From: Xylanibacter ruminicola
GTDB lineage: Bacteria > Bacteroidota > Bacteroidia > Bacteroidales > Bacteroidaceae
Direction of reading: 5' to 3'
Length of the DNA stretch: 64,000 nucleotides
Assembly: GCA_015060625.1 (NCBI GenBank)
Contig: SUYC01000008.1
Coordinates: 62,001-126,000 of the forward strand
Below the pieces are notes generated by a model that was not told where the DNA came from, made no database searches, and saw only the letters and a list, made by a program, of their open reading frames with translations. Below, one piece after another: positions 18,944 to 26,412 of this stretch. Both the position numbers and the translations under genes were made by a program. The stretch's first letter is position 1; the number at the start of each line of letters is the position of its first letter.

Positions 18944-20023
18944 TTAAACGGTTATTTCGCCAGAGCCTAAGCAGCGATGATGATCCTTGTCGTAAACTAC
19001 ACAGAACTGACCAGGTGCCACACCGTGGATTTTATCTTTTGAGTGAACCATGCAAGTACTTGGACTTGTCCATTCCAGTGTGGCCGGATGGTATTCTGGT
19101 GTATGCCGAATCTTGAAGGTAACCTCTGTTGGTCGCAACTCCTTGGTCAGGAAATGGAAATCATGAACAGGAAAGTCGGCCTTGTAAGCAGTTTCGGGAT
19201 CGTAGCCATGCGACACATATAATATGTTGCTAGCTACATCTTTCTTAACCACAAACCAAGGACCGCCACCAAAGCCCATGCCCTTACGCTGACCAATAGT
19301 GTGGAACCACAGACCTTTATGCTCGCCAATACGTTTACCAGTCTCCAGTTCAATCACATCGCCGGGTTGTTCACCAAGATATTTGCGAATATAGTCGTTA
19401 TAATTGATTTTACCTAAGAAACAGATGCCCTGTGAGTCCTTGCGCTTGGCATTCACCAAGTGCTCACGCTCGGCTATCACACGCACCTCATCTTTTACAT
19501 AATGACCGATGGGGAAGATTGCCTTCTTCAACTGCCAGCCGGCAATCTGTGCCAAAAAGTCAGTCTGATCCTTCACTGGGTCAGGACTGGTGCATAACCA
19601 CTTATTTCCTTCGGCGTCTGTCTCGGTCATCGCGTAATGACCTGTAGCAATCAGGTCGTAGTCGTGGCCACGCTTCTCATCAAAAGCGCCAAACTTAATC
19701 AGTCGGTTACACATCACATCAGGATTGGGGGTCAGTCCTGCGCGTACTTTGTCCATGGTGTATTTAGTCACCTGGTCCCAATACTCCTTGTGACAGTCGA
19801 TTACCTCCAGTTTGCAACCGTACTTATGGGATACAGCCGTAGCCATCTCCAAGTCCTCTTCGCTGGAGCAGTCCCATTCCTCCTCCTCTTCCGGACCAAT
19901 CTTGATATAGAAACAATCGGGATGCAATCCTAACCGAGTAAACTCATACACCACCACACTGCTATCAACCCCTCCGGACAGCAGCACAGCAATGCGCTTA
20001 TTTTCTAACTCCTTGATATTCAT
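18944..20023 (-). CDS. mnmA: tRNA-specific 2-thiouridylase MnmA
   Basis: MnmA adds sulfur to U34 of the Glu, Gln and Lys tRNAs. The 359-residue protein has the PP-loop SGGVDSSVV near residues 16-24, the CNRLIKFGAF element with the first catalytic Cys, GICFLGKINY with the second, and the GLWFHTIGQRKGMGFGGG region that contacts tRNA. The ATG at 20023 directly follows a 54-base promoter-bearing repeat (20024-20077) whose -7 box ends 5 bases before the ATG. Translation is therefore from a leaderless or nearly leaderless mRNA. The BNR hydrolase follows after 9 bases. Confidence 0.95.
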   Translation of the reverse strand: MNIKELENKRIAVLLSGGVDSSVVVYEFTRLGLHPDCFYIKIGPEEEEEWDCSSEEDLEMATAVSHKYGCKLEVIDCHKEYWDQVTKYTMDKVRAGLTPNPDVMCNRLIKFGAFDEKRGHDYDLIATGHYAMTETDAEGNKWLCTSPDPVKDQTDFLAQIAGWQLKKAIFPIGHYVKDEVRVIAEREHLVNAKRKDSQGICFLGKINYNDYIRKYLGEQPGDVIELETGKRIGEHKGLWFHTIGQRKGMGFGGGPWFVVKKDVASNILYVSHGYDPETAYKADFPVHDFHFLTKELRPTEVTFKIRHTPEYHPATLEWTSPSTCMVHSKDKIHGVAPGQFCVVYDKDHHRCLGSGEITV

Positions 20024-20077
20024 GGGTGCAAAGGTACATATTTTTAGGCACGGATTACACGGATTACACGAATTTTT
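20024..20077 (-). repeat. 54-base promoter-bearing repeat, copy 1 (drives mnmA)
   Basis: Read on the minus strand, this element has two copies of a GTGTAATCC-like unit, then GTGCCTAAAAATATG, then the -7 box TACCTTTG (20036-20029) and CACCC, touching the mnmA ATG. It matches the plus-strand segment 23885-23938 at 49 of 54 positions, counted by hand. No TTG-type -33 box is present at the usual spacing in either copy. Confidence 0.75.
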
Positions 20078-20123
20078 GCCTTTGGGCTATTGTTAATTCT
20101 TACTAAAAAAATCCACAATTCCA

Positions 20124-20153
20124 TTGCCAGCTTAAAAATAGTTCATATCTTTG
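20124..20153 (+). promoter_or_regulatory. Promoter of the SPFH gene group
   Basis: TTG at 20124-20126, a 19-base spacer and TATCTTTG at 20146-20153, followed by a leader of about 40 bases that holds two direct copies of GATATCAAA. Confidence 0.65.
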
Positions 20154-20200
20154 CGATATCAAAATGATATCAAATTATTAATCGTTAAAACTATAAAAGT

Positions 20201-21166
20201 ATGGAAACAAAAGAGTACACATTCAAAGGAATGGTTCTAAACGGATTCTTGATGTTGTTTGTAAACATCGCAGTTACTATCCTGACAATAGTAGGCATCG
20301 TTGAGAGCATCATCATGCTTGATGCTACTGATGGCTCACAAGGCGGATGGCTGTTAGGAGCATGTGGATTGATGATTATCGTAAACATTATCATGTGGTG
20401 CGGACACATGCAACTGGAGCCTAACGAGGCTCGTGTCACCACCTGGTTTGGTAAGTATGCAGGTACCTTCGCACAGACGGGATTCTACTGGATCAACCCC
20501 TTCTATGGCACTAAAAAGGTTTCACTGCGTGCGCGCAACCTGGACGCCGAGCCCATCAAAGTGAATGACAAAACAGGTAACCCCGTAATGATAGGTTTGG
20601 TGCTGGTTTGGAAACTGAAGGATACTTATAAAGCCTTGTTTGAAGTTGACACCCAGACGATGGCTGCCAATCCTAATGCAGTTGGTAGTGACACCAAGGG
20701 ACTGATGAATGCGCTGGAGAACTTTGTACGTGTGCAGAGTGATGCTGCTCTGCGCCAGGTGGCTGGTCAGTATGCCTACGACGATGAGGATAGCAAGACA
20801 GGAGAGCCCACCTTGCGTTCGAGTGCAGATGAAATCAACGAGCAGTTGGAACAGAAACTGGATGAGCGTCTGGCACTGGCAGGTATCGAAGTTGTAGAGG
20901 CTCGTATCAACTATCTGGCCTATGCGCCTGAGATTGCTGCCGTGATGTTGCGTCGCCAACAGGCCAGTGCTATCATCACAGCGCGCGAAAAAATTGTAGA
21001 GGGTGCTGTATCAATGGTGAAGATGGCTCTCGACAAACTCTCGAGCGAGGAGATAGTAGAACTCGACGATGACAAGAAGGCTGCCATGGTTAGTAATCTG
21101 CTGGTAGTGCTCTGCGGCGATGACAACGCTCAGCCCGTAGTCAATACAGGAACGCTAAACCATTGA
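20201..21166 (+). CDS. SPFH/Band 7 (stomatin-prohibitin-like) membrane protein
   Basis: SPFH proteins form large membrane-associated cages or scaffolds that organise membrane microdomains and proteases. The 321-residue protein has two membrane segments near residues 14-34 and 46-65, then the band-7 domain beginning around [14 protein letters not shown] and running through the [26 protein letters not shown] region, followed by a helical end. The ATG at 20201 is downstream of a consensus promoter. It is followed by a ribbon-helix-helix protein gene (13-base gap) and a DUF1648 membrane protein, apparently one operon. The partner protease often seen with prohibitin-like proteins is not present. 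Confidence 0.88.
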   Translation: METKEYTFKGMVLNGFLMLFVNIAVTILTIVGIVESIIMLDATDGSQGGWLLGACGLMIIVNIIMWCGHMQLEPNEARVTTWFGKYAGTFAQTGFYWINPFYGTKKVSLRARNLDAEPIKVNDKTGNPVMIGLVLVWKLKDTYKALFEVDTQTMAANPNAVGSDTKGLMNALENFVRVQSDAALRQVAGQYAYDDEDSKTGEPTLRSSADEINEQLEQKLDERLALAGIEVVEARINYLAYAPEIAAVMLRRQQASAIITAREKIVEGAVSMVKMALDKLSSEEIVELDDDKKAAMVSNLLVVLCGDDNAQPVVNTGTLNH

Positions 21167-21179
21167 TCATTGAACATTT

Positions 21180-21374
21180 ATGGCTGAAAAGAAATCCACT
21201 AAGAGTTTTATCCTGCGTGTAGATAGTGACACGATGGACGCGATAGAAGCCTGGGCTGCGGACGAGTTCCGCAGCACCAACGGTCAGCTGCAGTGGATCA
21301 TCACCGAGGCCCTGCGAAAAGCTAAGCGACTACCCAAAAAGAAGAAAGACAACAATGAAACCAGAGAAGATTAA
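21180..21374 (+). CDS. Arc-like ribbon-helix-helix protein
   Basis: The 64-residue basic protein contains a short beta-strand (KSFILRVDS) followed by two helices (MDAIEAWAADEF and NGQLQWIITEALRKAKR), the ribbon-helix-helix fold of Arc/MetJ repressors, which bind DNA as dimers. The lysine-rich tail KRLPKKKKDNN could add DNA contacts. Similar small proteins commonly follow SPFH genes in Prevotella-type genomes, so it may control this operon or mediate contact between SPFH assemblies and DNA; both are inferences. The last 20 bases overlap the start of the next gene. Confidence 0.78.
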   Translation: MAEKKSTKSFILRVDSDTMDAIEAWAADEFRSTNGQLQWIITEALRKAKRLPKKKKDNNETRED

Positions 21375-21834
21375 AGTTTACCGAACGCTCGAAGGCACCA
21401 TCTTTGAGTTTGCATTCCTGATACTGCTGATTGCCGTGTGGGTGTTTATCATCATCGCCCTGCAGAAGGCGCCCGATGTAGTGCCAACCCACTTTGATGC
21501 AGTAGGCCATGCCACCAGCTACGACTCAAAGTACAGCATCCTGTTTGTCACAATCTTTACATCGATCGGTGGTATCATCATGTTGGGTAGTGCCTACTAT
21601 CCACACACCATCAACATTCCTGTAAAGGTCAAGACCCCACGCCAATATCTGTTGGCTATCCGCATGATGCGTGTGCTCAGTCTGACACTGTTGGCCCTCA
21701 CCGCCGCCATTGCCTATACATCATTGGTGGCAGGTACTCATGGTGAGCCATCGGCCATCCCCATCTTGGCAATAGTAGGTGTTATGTTTGCTGTGATCGT
21801 CATTTTCAACGTTCTTATTTATAAAGCATCATGA
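21355..21834 (+). CDS. DUF1648-domain integral membrane protein
   Basis: The 159-residue protein has four predicted membrane segments (about 14-36, 58-80, 98-120 and 133-155). Between the first two is VVPTHFDAVGHATSY, the VPxHFxxxG signature of DUF1648 proteins, which include SdpI-like immunity and membrane proteins. Its biochemical function is unknown. The start overlaps the RHH gene by 20 bases, so translation is probably coupled. A hairpin terminator follows 42 bases after the stop. Confidence 0.8.
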   Translation: MKPEKIKVYRTLEGTIFEFAFLILLIAVWVFIIIALQKAPDVVPTHFDAVGHATSYDSKYSILFVTIFTSIGGIIMLGSAYYPHTINIPVKVKTPRQYLLAIRMMRVLSLTLLALTAAIAYTSLVAGTHGEPSAIPILAIVGVMFAVIVIFNVLIYKAS

Positions 21835-21876
21835 AATGACTATTGTTCACCATTGCTTCAGCATGCATAGGCATAT

Positions 21877-21924
21877 AAAAACAATAAATCCCTCGCTCGT
21901 TGGCGAGGGATTTCTATTGTTTTT
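21877..21924. terminator. Bidirectional hairpin terminator
   Basis: A long stem built on AATCCCTCGC/GCGAGGGATT with loop TCGTTG and outer AAAACAAT/ATTGTTTT pairing. It lies between the plus-strand SPFH operon and the minus-strand GH67 gene and overlaps the latter's stop codon. Confidence 0.82.
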
Positions 21925-23854
21925 ATTTCTTAGTGAAACTACTAAAATAATTCATACAAACTTTTTGCCATTCTTTGGCGTTCTCCAGTTGGTGCTGCAG
22001 TCGGGCATCTACTTCCTGCCAGCGCTGGTCGTCGATGCAGGGCTTAGCCTCGTTCCAGATGCGGATAAAGTCCTCAACCTCTTTCACGCCACGTGCGTAA
22101 CGATAGTCCATTTCTTCCAGTACCGTTCGACCGCTCTTCAATCGATAGCTCCATGGCACGCGGTGGAACCACAACAGGTAGCGCTCTGGACAGGTGTTGA
22201 TGTTGTCGTACAGTGTGCAGTAAGGCTCTCGATACTGTGCTGTGGCATTCGAACCGGTATGAGTGCGGTTGAAACCAATGCTGTCGTTGTTGGCCTGGTG
22301 ATAGTAAACGGGGCACCACTCGTAGGGCACATGTGGATTGTAACCGTCAGGCTCAGGTCCGTAGTGCTCATCAAAAGCAAAGATGTGGTGCAGTCCGATG
22401 GGCATCATGTAATCAACGCAAGCCTCTCGGCTGCGCAGCATCATGCTCTGCAATTCATAACTGTCCACTGTCCACTGTCCACTGCCAAATGTCTGTACGA
22501 GCCACTCCTGAGCGATGGCCTCACTCGTGAGGTTCGGATTCCATGCCAGACGACCAAAGGCATACCAGTTAGCCTGTGAGAAGTGGTGTCCGCACCAGTT
22601 CTTGTCCAGTCCGATGTTGGCCACACCGGCAATACCCACCAGCTTCTCTGGTGCCACGAATCCAAAGAACTCGCGCCACATAGGCGCCAGATAAACCAGA
22701 TGGCGGCTCTGTCCCAGATACTCCTGAGTGATTTGTAACTCGGCCATTTGTTTTGTGTTTTTAATATTGTCGAAGATAGGAGCGTACGGTTCGCGTGGTT
22801 GGAAGTCCAGAGGACCATTCTTTGACTGTAGGATTACGTTGTCGCGGAACTTGCCATCCAGATTGGCAAACTCCGATACAGCCTGCTTTACGCGGTCTTC
22901 CCCCTTGTGGGCAGCACCATATACAAAGCTGCGCCACATGATGATGCCGCCGAATGGTTTCACTGCATCGGCCAGCATGTTTGCACCATCAGCATGCGTG
23001 CGCTTATAGTCGAATGGGCCAGGCTGTCCTTCCGAGTTAGCCTTTACCAGGAATCCGCCAAAGTCGGGAATCTGTGCATATATCTCCTTAGCCTTTGCTT
23101 TCCACCAGGCTTTTACCTTTGGGTTCAGTGGGTCGGCCGTTTTGATGGGCTTACCACCATTAAAGCCTTTGGCAGGAATGCTCATGGGCGAAGCAAAGTT
23201 AACCGAGAGATACACCTTGATGCCATAGGGGCGCAGGATGTCGGCATACTGCTTTACCTTATTAATATATATAGCCGACAGCATCTTAGGCGAGGCATTT
23301 ACATTATTCAGTACCGTACCGTTGATACCGATGGAGGCATTGGCGCGGGCGTATTCTTTTATCAGTTCAGCGTCGATGGGCTGATCGGGATCCTCTACAA
23401 AGATGGTGCGGCCATGGAATTTTCTTTCGCCGGCTTTACCTTTCCAGAAAATCGAAAGACCAGCATAACCGCGCTCGATGGTACCATTCAGGTTGTCCCA
23501 GTGGTTCAAAATGCGCAGTTTGTAGAAAGGCTTACTGCCATTGGTTTCGCCACGGAGTAGGGCATAGGCACCATACAATAATCCGATCTCGTTTTTGGCA
23601 GAGATTACACTGTTCACTTTGCCCTGTTCAGTATTCACTTTGATGCAGTACGCATCCTGTTCCATTGTTGCATCAATCTTCAGGGTTACATTTTGGGTAC
23701 TGTAGGTTCTCAGTTCCTGGGCAGCGATGCACTCAGGTCCGGTAACCTTTGCTTTGTTGATAGGTTGTTGTCTTAGCCACAGTTGGTGACCATCCTCAGC
23801 CTTTGCCATCCCAGCAAAGACCAATGCCATTAAGAGTAATGTTAGTTTCTTCAT
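21923..23854 (-). CDS. GH67 alpha-glucuronidase
   Basis: GH67 enzymes remove 4-O-methyl-glucuronic acid from the non-reducing end of xylo-oligosaccharides and are part of glucuronoxylan breakdown. The 643-residue protein has a signal peptide (cut near GMAKA), an N-terminal domain, and the TIM-barrel with RGYAGLSIF, FGGFLVKANSEGQPGP, NGPLDFQPREPY and LQITQEYLG, regions that hold the conserved acidic residues of the family. REACVDYMMPIGLHHIF is also typical. A short insertion near residues 455-465 (GSGQWTVDSYELQ) is encoded by a DNA repeat at 22461-22486. No SusC/SusD pair is close. It is divergent from a GH35 gene, and the two may act on the same plant polysaccharide mixture. Confidence 0.93.
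   Translation of the reverse strand: MKKLTLLLMALVFAGMAKAEDGHQLWLRQQPINKAKVTGPECIAAQELRTYSTQNVTLKIDATMEQDAYCIKVNTEQGKVNSVISAKNEIGLLYGAYALLRGETNGSKPFYKLRILNHWDNLNGTIERGYAGLSIFWKGKAGERKFHGRTIFVEDPDQPIDAELIKEYARANASIGINGTVLNNVNASPKMLSAIYINKVKQYADILRPYGIKVYLSVNFASPMSIPAKGFNGGKPIKTADPLNPKVKAWWKAKAKEIYAQIPDFGGFLVKANSEGQPGPFDYKRTHADGANMLADAVKPFGGIIMWRSFVYGAAHKGEDRVKQAVSEFANLDGKFRDNVILQSKNGPLDFQPREPYAPIFDNIKNTKQMAELQITQEYLGQSRHLVYLAPMWREFFGFVAPEKLVGIAGVANIGLDKNWCGHHFSQANWYAFGRLAWNPNLTSEAIAQEWLVQTFGSGQWTVDSYELQSMMLRSREACVDYMMPIGLHHIFAFDEHYGPEPDGYNPHVPYEWCPVYYHQANNDSIGFNRTHTGSNATAQYREPYCTLYDNINTCPERYLLWFHRVPWSYRLKSGRTVLEEMDYRYARGVKEVEDFIRIWNEAKPCIDDQRWQEVDARLQHQLENAKEWQKVCMNYFSSFTKK
22461..22486 (-). 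repeat. Short-period repeat inside the GH67 gene
   Basis: Three consecutive copies of CTGTCCA (plus strand) read in frame in the alpha-glucuronidase. The unit is the same as in rsgA at 15084-15120. Confidence 0.65.
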
Positions 23855-23874
23855 ATTTATTGATAATTTTGTTG

Positions 23875-23882
23875 CAAAAATA
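23875..23882 (-). promoter_or_regulatory. Probable -7 box of the GH67 gene
   Basis: TATTTTTG on the minus strand, 21 bases before the GH67 ATG at 23854. A -33 box is not clear because the repeat 23885-23938 occupies that place. Confidence 0.45.
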
Positions 23883-23884
23883 TA

Positions 23885-23938
23885 AAAAATCTGTGTAATC
23901 CGCGTAATCCGTGCCTAAAAATTTGTACCTTTGCACCA
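23885..23938 (+). repeat. 54-base promoter-bearing repeat, copy 2 (drives GH35)
   Basis: Plus-strand copy of the element at 20024-20077, in inverted orientation relative to it. It contains the two TGTAATCC/CGTAATCC units, GTGCCTAAAAATTTG and the -7 box TACCTTTG at 23926-23933. The GH35 ATG follows at 23962. Confidence 0.75.
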
Positions 23939-23961
23939 AATAAAGAAATAAAAGATACAAA

Positions 23962-26325
23962 ATGAAAAAAGTTAAACTACTGATTACTGCTTTATTGCTC
24001 ACTTTTGCTCAGTTTGCTAGTGCTGGCGATTTTACTGTTGGAAACAAAACTTTCCTGCTCAATGGCGAACCTTTTGTTGTGAAGGCTGCCGAAGTTCATT
24101 ATCCCCGTATCCCCCGTCCATATTGGGAGCATCGCATCAAAATGTGTAAGGCTTTAGGTATGAACACCCTCTGTATCTATGTGTTCTGGAATATCCATGA
24201 GCAGCGCGAGGGCCAGTTTGATTTCACCGATAACAATGATGTGGCCGAGTTCTGTCGCCTGGCCCAGAAAAATGGCATGTACGTCATTGTGCGTCCCGGT
24301 CCATACGTCTGTGCCGAGTGGGAGATGGGCGGTCTGCCTTGGTGGTTGCTCAAGAAGAAAGATATTCGTTTGCGCGAGCGCGATCCTTATTTTATGGAGC
24401 GCGTAAAAATCTTTGAACAGAAGGTGGGCGAGCAGTTAGCTCCCCTCACCATTCAGAATGGTGGTCCTATCATCATGGTACAGGTCGAGAACGAGTATGG
24501 CTCTTATGGCGAGGATAAACCCTATATCTCCGAGATTCGCGATTGCCTGCGTGGCATCTACGGCGAAAAACTCACACTGTTCCAGTGCGACTGGAGTTCC
24601 AATTTCGAGAAGAATGGTCTCGACGATCTCGTGTGGACCATGAATTTCGGTACCGGTGCCAATATCGACCATGAGTTTGCACGTCTCAAGCAGTTGCGCC
24701 CCAATGCCCCTCTCATGTGTTCAGAGTTCTGGAGCGGTTGGTTTGATAAGTGGGGTGCTAATCACGAAACACGTCCAGCCAAGGATATGGTAGATGGTAT
24801 GGACGAGATGCTGTCGAAGAATATCTCGTTCTCGCTCTATATGACTCACGGTGGAACCTCGTTCGGTCATTGGGCTGGTGCCAACTCTCCTGGTTTCGCA
24901 CCAGATGTGACCAGTTACGATTATGATGCCCCTATCAATGAGTTTGGTGGCACAACAGAAAAGTTTTTCCAGCTGCGCAAGATGATGCAGAAGTACAGCA
25001 AGAAACCGCTGCCTGCCATCCCTGCACGCCCTGCCAATATGATTACTATCCCAGCTTTCGAGATGCGAGAGCATGCTGATATTCTGCTGGGTGCCGACAG
25101 TCTGGTGATGAACAGTCCGTTGCGCACCATGGAGGAGCTGAATCAGGGCTGGGGCTCGATGGTGTATATCACCTCGCTGCCTGAGATTGATACCCCTAGT
25201 GTACTCACCCTCAATGATGGTCATGATTTTGCACAGATATTCATCGACAGTACCTATATCGGAAAGATCGATCGAGTACGCAACGAAAAGAGCCTCCTGT
25301 TGCCTGCTGTAAAGAAAGGTCAGGAACTCAAGATTCTTATCGAAGCCATGGGACGTATCAACTTCGGTCGTGCCATCAAAGATTACAAAGGCATTACCGA
25401 GAGTGTCACCTTGTCAACCGATAAGGATGGTCACGAACTGGTGTGGAATCTCAAACGTTGGGATATCTTTACCATTCCCGATAGCTATGCCGCTGCCCAG
25501 AAGGCACTTGATACGGCCAAACGCGATTCACTCACCAAGATGATGTTCAAGGGCTCTGGCTATTATCGTGGTTATTTCAATCTCAGAAGAGTAGGCGATA
25601 CCTTCCTGAATATGGAGAACTGGGGTAAAGGTCAGGTGTATGTCAATGGTCATGCCGTTGGACGTTTCTGGTTTATCGGTCCTCAGCAGACCCTTTATGT
25701 GCCTGGTTGCTGGCTCAAGAAAGGTAAGAACGAGGTGGTTGTGCTCGATGTTGTTGGTCCTTCTGCCAAGGCATTCTATCTCACCAAGGATGGTAAGCGC
25801 CTGTCACCTTGGCTCTTTGCTCAGAATAAGCCCGAACTTGATAAACTGAATATTGAAAAATCGCGGACACATAATAATCCAGGCGATAAGCCTGATTTGA
25901 ATTCGGCTACTCCCGCACATGTTGGTCAACTGGCAGCTGGTAATGGTTGGCAGATGGTACGTTTCGATGCTCCCAAGACTGGTCGCTATTTGGCTATCCA
26001 GGCGTTATCTACACACGAAGGTAAGGATGTAGTGTCTGTTGCCGAGCTCTATGCTGTTAATGCCGATGGTGCACGCCTCAGTCGCGAACCTTGGACGGTG
26101 AAATATGCCGATAGCGAGGAGACAAAGCGTGGTAATAATACTGCTGAAAAATCTTTCGATTTGCAGGAATCCACTTACTGGCGTACCGAGCGTGGTGCGG
26201 CCCTGCCACATCTGATGGTGATCGACCTCGGTAGCGAGCAGACAATTACTGGTTTTGATTATCTGCCACGTATGGAGGAAGGAGCCCCCGGTAGCATCAA
26301 GGATTACAAAATCTTTGTGTATTAA
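23962..26325 (+). CDS. GH35 beta-galactosidase with C-terminal discoidin-like module
   Basis: GH35 enzymes release terminal beta-linked galactose from plant and host glycans. The 787-residue protein has a signal peptide (cut after FASAG or nearby), the TIM-barrel motifs HYPRIPRPYWEHRIKMCKALG and WNIHEQREGQFDF, the acid/base Glu in QVENEYGSYG (about residue 178) and the nucleophile Glu in CSEFWSGWFD (about 256). Beta-sandwich domains follow (WGKGQVYVNGHAVGRFW), and the last 140 or so residues form an F5/8 type C (CBM32-like) module ending DYKIFVY. The gene is transcribed from the promoter-bearing repeat at 23885-23938 and is divergent from the GH67 gene. Confidence 0.93.
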   Translation: MKKVKLLITALLLTFAQFASAGDFTVGNKTFLLNGEPFVVKAAEVHYPRIPRPYWEHRIKMCKALGMNTLCIYVFWNIHEQREGQFDFTDNNDVAEFCRLAQKNGMYVIVRPGPYVCAEWEMGGLPWWLLKKKDIRLRERDPYFMERVKIFEQKVGEQLAPLTIQNGGPIIMVQVENEYGSYGEDKPYISEIRDCLRGIYGEKLTLFQCDWSSNFEKNGLDDLVWTMNFGTGANIDHEFARLKQLRPNAPLMCSEFWSGWFDKWGANHETRPAKDMVDGMDEMLSKNISFSLYMTHGGTSFGHWAGANSPGFAPDVTSYDYDAPINEFGGTTEKFFQLRKMMQKYSKKPLPAIPARPANMITIPAFEMREHADILLGADSLVMNSPLRTMEELNQGWGSMVYITSLPEIDTPSVLTLNDGHDFAQIFIDSTYIGKIDRVRNEKSLLLPAVKKGQELKILIEAMGRINFGRAIKDYKGITESVTLSTDKDGHELVWNLKRWDIFTIPDSYAAAQKALDTAKRDSLTKMMFKGSGYYRGYFNLRRVGDTFLNMENWGKGQVYVNGHAVGRFWFIGPQQTLYVPGCWLKKGKNEVVVLDVVGPSAKAFYLTKDGKRLSPWLFAQNKPELDKLNIEKSRTHNNPGDKPDLNSATPAHVGQLAAGNGWQMVRFDAPKTGRYLAIQALSTHEGKDVVSVAELYAVNADGARLSREPWTVKYADSEETKRGNNTAEKSFDLQESTYWRTERGAALPHLMVIDLGSEQTITGFDYLPRMEEGAPGSIKDYKIFVY

Positions 26326-26346
26326 AAAATAAAATAGGTAAAAAAG

Positions 26347-26377
26347 TTGCGCGTATTAAAATAAAACAGTATCTTTG
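26347..26377 (+). promoter_or_regulatory. Promoter of the polysaccharide export genes
   Basis: TTG at 26347-26349, a 20-base spacer and TATCTTTG at 26370-26377. The leader of about 30 bases contains a run of nine T at 26401-26409 just before the ATG at 26413. Confidence 0.65.
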
Positions 26378-26412
26378 CACCCGTTTTAAAACTGAAAGTA
26401 TTTTTTTTTGAA

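Noticed and set aside
20155..20175. Two GATATCAAA copies in the leader of the SPFH gene as an operator for the ribbon-helix-helix protein
   Set aside because: Two short AT-rich copies can occur by chance; without other sites or binding data the link is speculative.
26401..26409. T9 run before the Wza-type gene as a phase-variation switch
   Set aside because: The run is in the leader, not in the coding frame, and a single sequence gives no sign of length variation.
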